Below, piece after piece: positions 6,671 through 14,284 of a stretch of 14,284 nucleotides of DNA. The notes under the pieces are model-generated. The model was not told the origin of the DNA. It made no database searches and saw only the letters and a program-made list of their open reading frames with translations. Location: the NCBI GenBank assembly GCA_002471015.1, contig DKPB01000009.1:844-15127 (forward strand). Reading direction: 5' to 3'. Position 1 is the stretch's first letter; every line of letters begins with the position of its first letter. The DNA comes from Stenotrophomonas sp. UBA7346 (GTDB taxonomy: Bacteria > Pseudomonadota > Gammaproteobacteria > Xanthomonadales > Xanthomonadaceae). The position numbers and the translations under genes are program-made.

Positions 6671-7423
6671 ATGGCCCAGCAAGCACCTTCTCTCATCGAA
6701 CGACTCCGCGCGCGCTTTGCCGACGCGCAGGTCGTGGTGGTCGAACCGCGCGGCGAAGTTACGCTGGAAGTAGCTGTCGCTGATTGGCACGCAACTGCCC
6801 TGGCATTGCGCGACGAGTTCGGCTTCGAGCACGCCACCGACCTGTGCGGTGTCGACTACCTTGGTTACGGCAGCGACGAGTGGGATACCTCGGACGTTTC
6901 CTCGCACGGCTTCAGCCGTGGCGTGGAAGGCAAGGGCGCTGGCCGTTTCGCCTGGGGCGAGTTCCCCAGCCACGAAACCGCCGAAGGTGCCCAGCCCGAT
7001 GCACTGCCCAAGCAGCGTTTCGCGGTGGTCTGCCAGCTGCGTTCCTACCAGCACAACCAGCTGCTGCGCATCCGCTGCTTTGCCCCGAGCGAATCGCTGC
7101 CGGTGGTGGCATCGCTGACCGACATCCATCCGGGCCTGAACTGGTTCGAGCGCGAGGCGTTCGACCTGTACGGCGTGATCTTCGAAGGACACCCGGACCT
7201 GCGCCGCATCCTGACCGATTACGGTTTCGTGGGCCATCCTTTCCGCAAGGATTTCCCGCTGATCGGCAACGTCGAGGTGCGTTACGACGAAGAAAAGAAG
7301 CGCGTGGTGTACGAACCGGTGACTTCGGTCGAGCCGCGTGTCGGCGTGCCGCGTGTCATCCGCGACGATGCCCGTTTCCAGACCGCTGAAGGCGAGCGCG
7401 CGCAGACGGAGGCAAGCAAGTGA
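6671..7423 (+). CDS. nuoC: NADH-quinone oxidoreductase subunit C
   Basis: NuoC (30-kDa subunit) is a cofactor-free scaffold of the peripheral arm. The 250-residue protein has the family signature WFEREAFDLYGVIFEGHPDL running into RRILTDYGFVGHPFRKDFP (158-196). It is a separate gene here, unlike the fused nuoCD of E. coli. Compared with mitochondrial and other short NuoC proteins it carries about 45 extra residues (roughly 66-113) between the DLCGVDYL and RFAVVCQL strands; the insert is rich in Gly, Ser and acidic residues, with WDTSDVSSHGFSRG near its start. No good Shine-Dalgarno precedes the ATG (AAGAG at 6653-6657, 13 bases away), so expression may depend on coupling to nuoB. The stop overlaps the nuoD start (GTGA). 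Confidence 0.96.
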   Translation: MAQQAPSLIERLRARFADAQVVVVEPRGEVTLEVAVADWHATALALRDEFGFEHATDLCGVDYLGYGSDEWDTSDVSSHGFSRGVEGKGAGRFAWGEFPSHETAEGAQPDALPKQRFAVVCQLRSYQHNQLLRIRCFAPSESLPVVASLTDIHPGLNWFEREAFDLYGVIFEGHPDLRRILTDYGFVGHPFRKDFPLIGNVEVRYDEEKKRVVYEPVTSVEPRVGVPRVIRDDARFQTAEGERAQTEASK

Positions 7424-8742
7424 GTGCGGACGTAAAGAGGGAATTCCACCAGGCTTCGCAGGCCTTTGCGAGCAATCCTGCTGAAGCGAAGCAGGAAATC
7501 CGCAACTACACCATGAACTTCGGCCCGCAGCATCCGGCTGCGCACGGTGTGCTGCGCCTGATCCTGGAAATGGACGGCGAGACCATCATGCGCGCCGATC
7601 CGCATATCGGCCTGCTGCATCGCGCGACCGAGAAGCTGGCCGAGTCCAAGCCGTTCAATCAGTCGGTCGGCTACATGGACCGCCTGGATTACTGCTCGAT
7701 GATGTGCAACGAGCACGCCTATGTGCGTTCCATCGAAACCCTGATGGGTATCGAGGTGCCCGAGCGTGCGCAGTACATCCGCACCATGTTCGACGAAATC
7801 ACCCGCATCCTGAACCATCTGATGTGGTTGGGTTCCAACGGCCTGGATCTGGGCGCGATGGCGGTGATGCTGTACGCCTTCCGTGAGCGCGAAGAGCTGA
7901 TGGACTGCTACGAGGCGGTCTCCGGCGCGCGCATGCACGCGGCGTACTACCGCCCGGGCGGCGTGTACCGCGACCTGCCGGACACCATGCCTAAGTACAA
8001 GGAGTCGCGTTGGCACAAGGGCAATGCGCTCAAGCGCCTGAACGCCTCGCGTGAGGGCTCGCTGCTCGACTTCCTGGAGAACTTCACCAATGAGTTCCCC
8101 AAGCGTGTCGACGAATACGAAACCCTGCTGACCGACAACCGTATCTGGAAGCAGCGTACCGTTGGCATCGGCGTGATCACCCCGGAACACGCGCTGTCCT
8201 GGGGCATGACCGGCGTGATGCTGCGTGGCTCGGGCATTGCCTGGGACCTGCGCAAGAAGCAGCCGTATGCCAAGTACGACGCGGTCGATTTCGACCTGCC
8301 GCTGGGCACCAACGGCGACTGCTACGACCGTTACCTGGTCCGTGTTGCCGAGATGCGCGAATCCAACCGCATCATCAAGCAGTGCGTGCAGTGGCTGAAG
8401 GCCAACCCCGGTCCGGTGATGGTCAAGAACTTCAAGGTCGCCCCGCCGGCTCGCGCCGAGATGAAGGACGACATGGAAGCGCTGATCCATCACTTCAAGC
8501 TGTTCAGTGAAGGCTATTGCGTGCCGGCCGGCGAAACCTACGCCGCGGTCGAAGCGCCCAAGGGCGAGTTCGGCTGCTATCTGGTTTCCGACGGCGCCAA
8601 CAAGCCGTTCCGCGTGCATCTGCGGGCACCGGGCTTTGCCCACCTGTCCTCGATCGACTCGGTCGTGCGTGGCCACATGCTGGCCGACGTGGTGGCGATG
8701 ATCGGTACCTACGATCTCGTGTTCGGCGAGGTTGACCGGTAA
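7420..8742 (+). CDS. nuoD: NADH-quinone oxidoreductase subunit D
   Basis: NuoD (49-kDa subunit, related to NiFe-hydrogenase large subunit) forms the quinone pocket with NuoB. The 440-residue protein contains NFGPQHPAAHGVLRL (33-47). H42 and Y91 (RLDYCSMM) are 49 residues apart, like the quinone head-group ligands His59/Tyr108 of the bovine enzyme. It starts with GTG at 7420, overlapping the nuoC TGA by four bases; GGAGG at 7408-7412 is a perfect, well-spaced ribosome-binding site. The C terminus LVFGEVDR is standard and is followed by TAA. The last bases TGACCGGTAA are repeated once immediately downstream (TGACCGGTAG), and the TAA shares its final A with the ATG of a 31-codon ORF. Confidence 0.97.
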   Translation: MSADVKREFHQASQAFASNPAEAKQEIRNYTMNFGPQHPAAHGVLRLILEMDGETIMRADPHIGLLHRATEKLAESKPFNQSVGYMDRLDYCSMMCNEHAYVRSIETLMGIEVPERAQYIRTMFDEITRILNHLMWLGSNGLDLGAMAVMLYAFREREELMDCYEAVSGARMHAAYYRPGGVYRDLPDTMPKYKESRWHKGNALKRLNASREGSLLDFLENFTNEFPKRVDEYETLLTDNRIWKQRTVGIGVITPEHALSWGMTGVMLRGSGIAWDLRKKQPYAKYDAVDFDLPLGTNGDCYDRYLVRVAEMRESNRIIKQCVQWLKANPGPVMVKNFKVAPPARAEMKDDMEALIHHFKLFSEGYCVPAGETYAAVEAPKGEFGCYLVSDGANKPFRVHLRAPGFAHLSSIDSVVRGHMLADVVAMIGTYDLVFGEVDR

Positions 8743-8837
8743 TGACCGGTAGCTGCACAACGCCCGATGCCTGCGCGGCCCAGCTGCTGCAGGCTTCGGT
8801 TTTCCAGAATTTGGTATTCGTTGAGGTCGGCCGATGA
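8742..8837 (+). CDS. Candidate 31-residue ORF bridging nuoD and nuoE
   Basis: This reading frame, which I do not recognise, fills the 91-base nuoD-nuoE gap exactly. Its ATG (8742-8744) shares a base with the nuoD stop (TAATG), and its TGA (8835-8837) overlaps the nuoE start (ATGA). GAGG at 8728-8731, 10 bases upstream, could serve as its ribosome-binding site. The peptide starts MTGSCTTPDACAAQLL and ends VFQNLVFVEVGR; it has two cysteines (5 and 11) and a moderately hydrophobic second half too short for a sure membrane helix. Its last codons contain the nuoE Shine-Dalgarno (GAGGT, 8823-8827). It may be a real small protein, a coupling leader that carries ribosomes to nuoE, or chance: a 31-codon open frame is not rare in GC-rich DNA, though both exact overlaps are less expected. 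Confidence 0.4.
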   Translation: MTGSCTTPDACAAQLLQASVFQNLVFVEVGR

Positions 8838-9361
8838 AGGCGACGGGTAATTACGAGGCGGCGCGCGACGTCGACCCGATGGTGGTGTTGAGCGACAAGA
8901 CGCGCGCTCACATCGATCACTGGCTGACCAAGTTCCCGCCGGAGCGCAAGCGTTCGGCGGTGCTGCAGGGTCTGCATGCCGCGCAGGAGCAGAACCAGGG
9001 CTGGCTGAGCGACGAGCTGATCGCCGCCGTTGCCAAGTACCTGGACCTGCCGTTCGTGTGGGCCTACGAGGTCGCCACCTTCTACTCGATGTTCGAGACC
9101 GAGAAGGTGGGCCGCAACAACGTCGCCATCTGCACCAACATCAGCTGCTGGCTCAATGGCGCCGACGACATCGTCCGCCATTGCGAGAAGAAGCTGGGCA
9201 TCAAGCACGGTGAATCGACCCCGGACGGCCGCGTCTACCTCAAGAAAGAGGAAGAGTGCCTGGCGGGTTGCGCGGGCGCACCGATGATGGTCATCAACGG
9301 TCATTACCACGAGCGCCTGACGCTGGACCAGGTCGACGCGCTGCTGGACGGGCTGGAGTAA
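8834..9361 (+). CDS. nuoE: NADH-quinone oxidoreductase subunit E
   Basis: NuoE (24-kDa subunit) holds the 2Fe-2S cluster N1a beside the flavin site of NuoF. The 175-residue product has a helical N-terminal domain with FPPERKRSAVLQGLHAAQEQ (34-53) and YEVATFYSMF (78-87). The thioredoxin-like ferredoxin fold carries all four ligands: C100 and C105 in CTNISCWLNGAD, C142 and C146 in ECLAGCAGAP. The start is fixed by GAGGT (8823-8827), six bases before the ATG, and by an in-frame TGA at 8822-8824 that rules out an earlier start. It is preceded by the 31-codon ORF and followed by nuoF after three bases. Confidence 0.97.
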   Translation: MKATGNYEAARDVDPMVVLSDKTRAHIDHWLTKFPPERKRSAVLQGLHAAQEQNQGWLSDELIAAVAKYLDLPFVWAYEVATFYSMFETEKVGRNNVAICTNISCWLNGADDIVRHCEKKLGIKHGESTPDGRVYLKKEEECLAGCAGAPMMVINGHYHERLTLDQVDALLDGLE

Positions 9362-9364
9362 GGC

Positions 9365-10702
9365 ATGGCACACCACGAATCCAAGGGCCCGGTCGGACCG
9401 GCGCCGCTTCCGCACAACGTGGTTTACACCACGCTGCACTACGACACCCCGTGGTCGTACGAAAGCTATCTGAAGACCGGTGGCTACGCCGCGCTGCGCA
9501 AGATCATCGAAGAGAAGATCGCGCCGGCCGACGTCATCGAGATGGTCAAGCAGTCCGGCCTGCGCGGCCGCGGCGGCGCGGGCTTCCCGACCGGCCTGAA
9601 GTGGTCCTTCATGCCCAAGGGCGATGTGCAGAAGTACATCCTGTGTAACTCGGATGAATCCGAGCCGGGCACCTGCAAGGACCGCGACATCCTGCGCTAC
9701 AACCCGCACTCGGTGGTGGAAGGCATGGCGATCGCCTGCTACGCCACCGGTTCCACCGTGGGTTACAACTACCTGCGCGGTGAGTTCCACCACGAACCGT
9801 TCGAGCACTTCGAGCAGGCCCTGGCCGATGCCTACAAGCACGGCTGGCTGGGCAAGAACGTGCTGGGCAGCGGCGTGGATATCGACATCTACGGCGCGCT
9901 GGGCGCCGGCGCCTACATCTGCGGCGAAGAAACCGCATTGATGGAATCGCTGGAAGGCAAGAAGGGCCAGCCGCGCTACAAGCCGCCGTTCCCGGCCAAC
10001 TTCGGCCTGTACGGCAAGCCGTCGACGATCAACAACACCGAAACCTACGGTTCGGTGCCGGCGATCATCCGCAACGGCCCGGAATGGTTCAAGAACCTGA
10101 GCCTGACCAACAACGGTGGCCCGAAGTGCTTCTCGGTGTCGGGTTGCGTGACCAAGGGCGGCAACTTCGAAGTGCCGTTGGGCACCACCTTCGACGACCT
10201 GCTGGCAATGGCCGGCGGCCTGCGTCCGGGTCGCAAGCTGAAGGCGGCAATTCCGGGTGGCGTGTCCATGCCGGTGCTGACCGCCGAGCAGCTCAAGGGC
10301 CTGCCGATGGACTACGACACCATCCGCGCACTGGGCTCGGGCCTGGGTTCGGGTGCCATCGTCGTGCTGGATGACAGCGTCTGCTGCGTCAAGTTCGCCT
10401 GCCGCATCAGCCAGTTCTTCCACAAGGAATCCTGTGGCCAGTGCACCCCGTGCCGCGAAGGTACCGGTTGGATGCACCGCGTGCTGGAGCGCATCGTTGC
10501 CGGCCAGGCGACGATGGAAGACCTGCACCAGCTCAAGACCGTGGCCGGTCAGATCGAAGGCCACACCATCTGTGCGTTCGGTGAGGCGGCAGCGTGGCCG
10601 ATCCAAGGCTTCCTGCGCCAGTTCTGGGACGAATTCGAGTACTACATCGTCAACGGTCATTCGATGGTTGACGGCAAGAAGGTGGAGGCTGCTGCCGCAT
10701 GA
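9365..10702 (+). CDS. nuoF: NADH-quinone oxidoreductase subunit F (NADH/FMN-binding)
   Basis: NuoF (51-kDa subunit) binds NADH and FMN and carries 4Fe-4S cluster N3; electrons enter complex I here. The 445-residue protein shows the glycine-rich nucleotide site GRGGAGFPTGLKW (68-80), a second glycine-rich stretch GAGAYICGEETALMESLEG (180-198), and the N3 ligands C357, C360 and C363 in ESCGQCTPCREGT plus C403 in HTICAFG. Length equals that of E. coli NuoF. GGAG at 9355-9358 inside the nuoE end lies six bases before the ATG. The stop overlaps the nuoG start (ATGA), with GGAGG at 10684-10688 serving nuoG. Confidence 0.97.
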   Translation: MAHHESKGPVGPAPLPHNVVYTTLHYDTPWSYESYLKTGGYAALRKIIEEKIAPADVIEMVKQSGLRGRGGAGFPTGLKWSFMPKGDVQKYILCNSDESEPGTCKDRDILRYNPHSVVEGMAIACYATGSTVGYNYLRGEFHHEPFEHFEQALADAYKHGWLGKNVLGSGVDIDIYGALGAGAYICGEETALMESLEGKKGQPRYKPPFPANFGLYGKPSTINNTETYGSVPAIIRNGPEWFKNLSLTNNGGPKCFSVSGCVTKGGNFEVPLGTTFDDLLAMAGGLRPGRKLKAAIPGGVSMPVLTAEQLKGLPMDYDTIRALGSGLGSGAIVVLDDSVCCVKFACRISQFFHKESCGQCTPCREGTGWMHRVLERIVAGQATMEDLHQLKTVAGQIEGHTICAFGEAAAWPIQGFLRQFWDEFEYYIVNGHSMVDGKKVEAAAA

Positions 10703-12933
10703 GCGCGCAACCGGTAAATCCCAACGTACCGCCGGATCATGTGACCATCGACATCGATGGTCAGACGCTGGTCGTACCCAAGGGTTCGATGATCATCCAG
10801 GCCGCCGACAAGGCGGGCATCCCGATTCCGCGCTTCTGCTACCACGAGAAGCTGCCGATCGCCGCCAACTGCCGCATGTGCCTGGTCGACGTTGAAAAGT
10901 CGCCCAAGCCGTCGCCGGCCTGTGCCACCCCGGTCATGGATGGCATGAAGATCCAGACCCGCAACGAAAAGGCGCTCAAGTACCAGCGTTCGGTGATGGA
11001 GTTCCTGCTCATCAACCACCCGCTGGACTGCCCGATCTGCGATCAGGGCGGCGAGTGCGAGCTGCAGGACGTGTCGCTGGGCTACGGCCGCTCGGTCAGC
11101 CGCTTCAACGAGCGCAAGCGCGTTGTGGTCGACGAGGACATGGGGCCGCTGGTCGCCACCGAGATGACCCGCTGCATCCAGTGCACCCGCTGCGTGCGCT
11201 TCACCGCTGAAGTCGCTGGCACCTACGAGCTGGGTGGCATGTCGCGCGGTGAAAACCTGCAGATCGGCACCTACGACGGCAAGCCGCTGACCACCGAACT
11301 GTCCGGCAACGTCATCGACGTGTGCCCGGTCGGTGCGCTGACCAACAAGGTGTTCCAGTTCAAGGCGCGCCCGTGGGAACTGACCGCACGCGAGTCGCTG
11401 GGTTACCACGACGCGATGGGTTCGAACCTGTTCCTGCACGTACGCCGTGGCGAAGTGCTGCGCGCCGTGCCGCGTGACAACGAACTGGTCAACGAGTGCT
11501 GGCTGTCCGACCGCGACCGCTATTCGCACCAGGGCCTGTATGCGGCCGACCGTGCGCTCAAGCCGCTGCAGAAGGTCAACGGCGAGTGGAAGGAAGTGAG
11601 CTGGGCCGAAGGCCTGGCCGCTGCCCGCGAAATCTTCGAAGCCAACCGTGGCGACGACCTCGGCGTGCTGGTGCACCCGGCGACGTCGAACGAGGAGGGC
11701 GCGTTGCTGGCCCGCCTGGCCGCCGGCCTGGGTTCGAACAATATCGACCACCGCATCAACAACCGCGATTTCTCCGACGCTCCGGTGGCCGAAGCCTTTG
11801 GCATGGCGCTGGCGGAAATCGAGAATGCCGACCAGATCGTGCTGCTGGGTAGCAATATCCGCCACGAACTGCCGCTGCTGCACGCCCGTCTGCGCAAGGC
11901 GCAGACCAAGAACGGCGCCAGGATCCACGCGGTCAACCCGGTTGATTTCGACTTCGCGTTCAAGCTGGCCGGCAAGCAGATCGTCGCCCCGTCGCGCTTC
12001 GTCGAAGCGCTGGGCAACGCGCAGCTGGTCGATGCAGTGAAGGCCGGCAGCAACACCGTCATCATCGTCGGTGCGATTGCCGAGAATCATCCGCAGGCTG
12101 CTGCGATCCGTTCGGCTGCCAGCGCATTTGCCGCTGCCACCGGCGCCAAGCTGTGCCGCATCCCGCAGGGTGCCAACGCCCTGGGCCTGGCCCGCGTTGG
12201 CGTGCTGCCGGCCGGCAAGGACGTCAATGCGATGCTGGCCCAGCCACGCAAGGCCTATGCCCTGTACGGCATCGAGCCGGGCCTGGATTTCGCCGATACC
12301 GCTGCTGCCCGCAAGGCGCTGGCCGGTGCCAAGGTCGTGGCCTTCAGTCACTTCGCCTGCACCTCGACCCGCGATGTCGCCGACCTGATCCTGCCGATCG
12401 GCGCGCTGCCGGAAATCGACGCCACGCTGACCAATCTGGACGGTCGCGACCAGGTCGCCCGTGCCGGTGGCAAGCTGCAAGGCGAGGCCCGCGAGGGCTG
12501 GCGCGTGCTGCGTGCCCTCGGTGGTGACCTGCAGCTGGCCGGTTTCGGCTTCACCGATCTGACCGGCCTGCGTGCCAGCCTGCAGCCGGTGACCGTCAAG
12601 GTGGCCGCTTCGGCACAGCCGCAGCCGGCAGGCGAGGGCTTCGAAGTGGCTTCGACCCCGGCGATCTACCGCACCGACGCCGTCGTGCGTCGCGCGCAGG
12701 CGCTGCAGTCGCATCCGCTCAACAATGATCCGCGCATCGTGCTCAACGCCGATGACGCCGCGCGTCTGCAGCTGACCGAAGGCCAGATGGTCAAGGTCGG
12801 CACCGATGCCGGCCGCGCCACCTTGTCGGTGGTGGTTGACGCTCGCGTCGCCGCCGGCACGGTGTGGATTGAATCGGGCCACGGCGCAACCGCGCCGCTG
12901 GGTGCCGCACGTGTAACGGTGGTGGCTGCATGA
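10699..12933 (+). CDS. nuoG: NADH-quinone oxidoreductase subunit G
   Basis: NuoG (75-kDa subunit) conducts electrons from NuoF toward NuoI. The 744-residue protein has an N-terminal 2Fe-2S domain (C47, C58, C61, C75), a His/Cys-ligated 4Fe-4S site (H107, C111, C114, C120) and a third cluster (C159, C162, C165, C209). A long C-terminal molybdopterin-oxidoreductase-like domain without cofactor follows. The extra cluster N7 of E. coli and Thermus is missing: after ARPWEL (223-228) the sequence reads ESLGYHDAMGSN with no CxxC, and the later ligand position reads WLSDRDR. The size also matches mitochondrial-type NuoG rather than the 908-residue E. coli form. ATGA overlaps at both ends couple it to nuoF and nuoH. 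Confidence 0.96.
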   Translation: MSAQPVNPNVPPDHVTIDIDGQTLVVPKGSMIIQAADKAGIPIPRFCYHEKLPIAANCRMCLVDVEKSPKPSPACATPVMDGMKIQTRNEKALKYQRSVMEFLLINHPLDCPICDQGGECELQDVSLGYGRSVSRFNERKRVVVDEDMGPLVATEMTRCIQCTRCVRFTAEVAGTYELGGMSRGENLQIGTYDGKPLTTELSGNVIDVCPVGALTNKVFQFKARPWELTARESLGYHDAMGSNLFLHVRRGEVLRAVPRDNELVNECWLSDRDRYSHQGLYAADRALKPLQKVNGEWKEVSWAEGLAAAREIFEANRGDDLGVLVHPATSNEEGALLARLAAGLGSNNIDHRINNRDFSDAPVAEAFGMALAEIENADQIVLLGSNIRHELPLLHARLRKAQTKNGARIHAVNPVDFDFAFKLAGKQIVAPSRFVEALGNAQLVDAVKAGSNTVIIVGAIAENHPQAAAIRSAASAFAAATGAKLCRIPQGANALGLARVGVLPAGKDVNAMLAQPRKAYALYGIEPGLDFADTAAARKALAGAKVVAFSHFACTSTRDVADLILPIGALPEIDATLTNLDGRDQVARAGGKLQGEAREGWRVLRALGGDLQLAGFGFTDLTGLRASLQPVTVKVAASAQPQPAGEGFEVASTPAIYRTDAVVRRAQALQSHPLNNDPRIVLNADDAARLQLTEGQMVKVGTDAGRATLSVVVDARVAAGTVWIESGHGATAPLGAARVTVVAA

Positions 12934-14024
12934 ACGAGTTGCTGTTGAACGCGGTCGATCCGCTGCACCAGTGGTTTCTGGCCCTGGGCGATATCGGCAT
13001 CGTGCTGTGGACGGTGCTGAAGATCCTGGTGATCGCCATGCCGATCATCATCTCGGTTGCCTTCTACGTGTTGTGGGAGCGCAAGCTGATCGGCTGGATG
13101 CACGTCCGCCACGGGCCGATGTACGTCGGTCTTGGTGGTCTGCTGCAGGCCTTCGCCGACGTCACCAAGCTGTTGTTCAAGGAAATCATCGCGCCGGCCA
13201 GCGCCCACAAGGCGATGTACGTCATCGCGCCGCTGATCGTGCTGGCACCGTCGTTCGCGGCGTGGGCCGTGGTTCCGTTCGACTACAAGCTGGTGCTGTC
13301 CAACGCCAACGTCGGCCTGCTGTACCTGCTGGCGATGACCTCGCTGGGCGTGTACGGCGTGATCCTGGCCGGTTGGGCATCCAACTCCAAGTACGCCTTC
13401 CTCGGTGCGATGCGTTCGGCCGCGCAGGTGGTCAGCTACGAAATCGCGATGGGTTTTGCCCTGGTTGGCGTGATGATCGCCGCCGGCAGCCTGAACCTGA
13501 CCGATATCGTACTGGCGCAGAAGGGTAATTCGGGCCTGTTCGACTGGTTCCTGCTGCCGCTGTTCCCGCTGTTCGTCGTGTATTGGGTGTCCGGCGTTGC
13601 CGAAACCAACCGCGCGCCGTTCGACGTGGTGGAAGGCGAGTCGGAAATTGTGGCCGGCCACATGGTGGAGTACTCCGGCGGTGCGTTCGCACTGTTCTTC
13701 CTGGCCGAGTACGCCAACATGATCCTGGTCAGCTTCCTGATCTCGATCTTCTTCCTCGGTGGCTGGTTGAGCCCGCTCCAGGGTTGGATCACGGCAGACA
13801 TCTCGCCGTGGATCAACTGGATCTGGACCGGCGGCTGGCCGTGGCTGCTGCTGAAGGTGCTGTTCTTCGCCAGTGCGTACATCTGGTTCCGTGCCAGCTT
13901 CCCGCGCTTCCGCTATGACCAGATCATGCGTCTGGGCTGGAAGGTGTTCATCCCGCTGACCATTTTCTGGATCGCGGTAACGGCACTGATGGTGTTCTAC
14001 GGCGTGATCCAGAAGGGCGTTTGA
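12930..14024 (+). CDS. nuoH: NADH-quinone oxidoreductase subunit H
   Basis: NuoH (ND1 homologue) is the membrane subunit that forms most of the quinone tunnel and links quinone reduction to proton transfer. The 364-residue protein has about eight hydrophobic helices. Signature segments are LWERKLIGWMHVRHGPMYVG (48-67), ADVTKLLFKE (76-85), SYEIAMG (169-175) and the conserved acidic loop AETNRAPFDVVEGESEIVAG (224-243) followed by HMVEYSG. RFRYDQIMRLGWK (326-338) is the conserved C-terminal motif. The ATG overlaps the nuoG stop by four bases (ATGA); the Shine-Dalgarno is poor (a GGTGG run just upstream), so translation probably depends on coupling. It is somewhat longer than E. coli NuoH (325). 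Confidence 0.96.
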   Translation: MNELLLNAVDPLHQWFLALGDIGIVLWTVLKILVIAMPIIISVAFYVLWERKLIGWMHVRHGPMYVGLGGLLQAFADVTKLLFKEIIAPASAHKAMYVIAPLIVLAPSFAAWAVVPFDYKLVLSNANVGLLYLLAMTSLGVYGVILAGWASNSKYAFLGAMRSAAQVVSYEIAMGFALVGVMIAAGSLNLTDIVLAQKGNSGLFDWFLLPLFPLFVVYWVSGVAETNRAPFDVVEGESEIVAGHMVEYSGGAFALFFLAEYANMILVSFLISIFFLGGWLSPLQGWITADISPWINWIWTGGWPWLLLKVLFFASAYIWFRASFPRFRYDQIMRLGWKVFIPLTIFWIAVTALMVFYGVIQKGV

Positions 14025-14027
14025 TTC

Positions 14028-14284
14028 ATGAATAAGATCACCCACTATTTCAAAAGTCTGTTGCTGCTCGAGTTGCTCGGTGGCCTGTGGCTGACGCTGA
14101 AGTACGCGTTCAAGCCCAAGTACACCGTGATGTACCCGATGGAGAAGTTCCCGCAGTCGCCGCGCTTCCGTGGCCTGCACGCCCTGCGCCGTTACCCCAA
14201 CGGTGAAGAGCGCTGCATTGCCTGCAAGCTGTGCGAAGCGGTGTGCCCGGCACTGGCCATCACCATCGACTCGGCCAAGCGCGA
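14028..14284 (+). CDS. nuoI: NADH-quinone oxidoreductase subunit I, 5' part (cut by window edge)
   Basis: NuoI (TYKY subunit) carries the two 4Fe-4S clusters N6a and N6b, passing electrons to N2 in NuoB. Eighty-five codons are visible with no stop. The product starts MNKITHYFKSLLLLELLGGL, an amphipathic N-terminal helix, followed by TLKYAFKPKYTVMYPMEKFP (23-42). It then shows the first ferredoxin motif C63-x2-C66-x2-C69-x3-C73-P (CIACKLCEAVCP). The second motif lies beyond the edge. AGAAGGG (14011-14017) in the nuoH end is the ribosome-binding site, and the gap to nuoH is three bases. The remaining operon genes, nuoJ-N, should follow outside the window. Confidence 0.95.
   Translation, partial: MNKITHYFKSLLLLELLGGLWLTLKYAFKPKYTVMYPMEKFPQSPRFRGLHALRRYPNGEERCIACKLCEAVCPALAITIDSAKR

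Noticed and set aside
8504..12882. Two very long minus-strand open frames (718 and 741 codons) opposite nuoD-nuoG
   Set aside because: They lie exactly opposite well-identified nuo genes. Long antisense frames are common in GC-rich DNA with biased third positions. Their translations are rich in His, Arg, Gln and Val with no recognisable domain.

Overview
The window is a GC-rich (by eye about 65%) gammaproteobacterial chromosome segment, most likely from Stenotrophomonas (Xanthomonadaceae). Three things point there. A GTAG-tagged inverted palindrome pair between trpA and accD looks like the SMAG family of REP repeats of S. maltophilia. nuoC and nuoD are separate genes. The proteins read as xanthomonad-like. 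The species assignment is inference from memory, not from a search. Every gene is on the + strand, and the content is mostly housekeeping.

Layout: the 3' part of trpA (tryptophan synthase alpha) runs in from the left edge. A 215-bp gap follows, holding the repeat pair and the leader of accD. accD (acetyl-CoA carboxylase beta subunit) and glmM (phosphoglucosamine mutase) overlap by one base. A possible terminator hairpin follows glmM. Next come an uncharacterised isopenicillin-N-synthase-like 2-oxoglutarate/Fe(II) oxygenase, then tpiA (triosephosphate isomerase), whose upstream region carries three helically spaced TTGTCC repeats, then secG and a tRNA-Leu with anticodon GAG. From 5736 to the right edge lies the front of the complex I operon, nuoA-B-C-D-E-F-G-H and the start of nuoI. 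These genes are tightly packed, with 3-10 base overlaps or gaps at most junctions.

How the genes relate: AccD and GlmM supply fatty-acid and UDP-GlcNAc precursors for the envelope. TpiA serves central carbon metabolism. SecG assists protein export. The nuo genes encode NADH:quinone oxidoreductase: NuoE/F/G form the NADH-oxidising arm, NuoB/C/D/I the connecting and quinone-reducing arm, and NuoA/H membrane subunits. The glmM-(tpiA)-secG-tRNA-Leu(GAG) order matches the block known in E. coli and Pseudomonas. There rimP-nusA follows, whereas here the nuo operon follows.

I found no mobile gene cassette, CRISPR array, toxin-antitoxin pair or defence system. The most interesting undescribed candidate is a 31-codon ORF that exactly fills the nuoD-nuoE gap. 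It overlaps the nuoD stop (TAATG) and the nuoE start (ATGA), with plausible Shine-Dalgarno sites on both sides.
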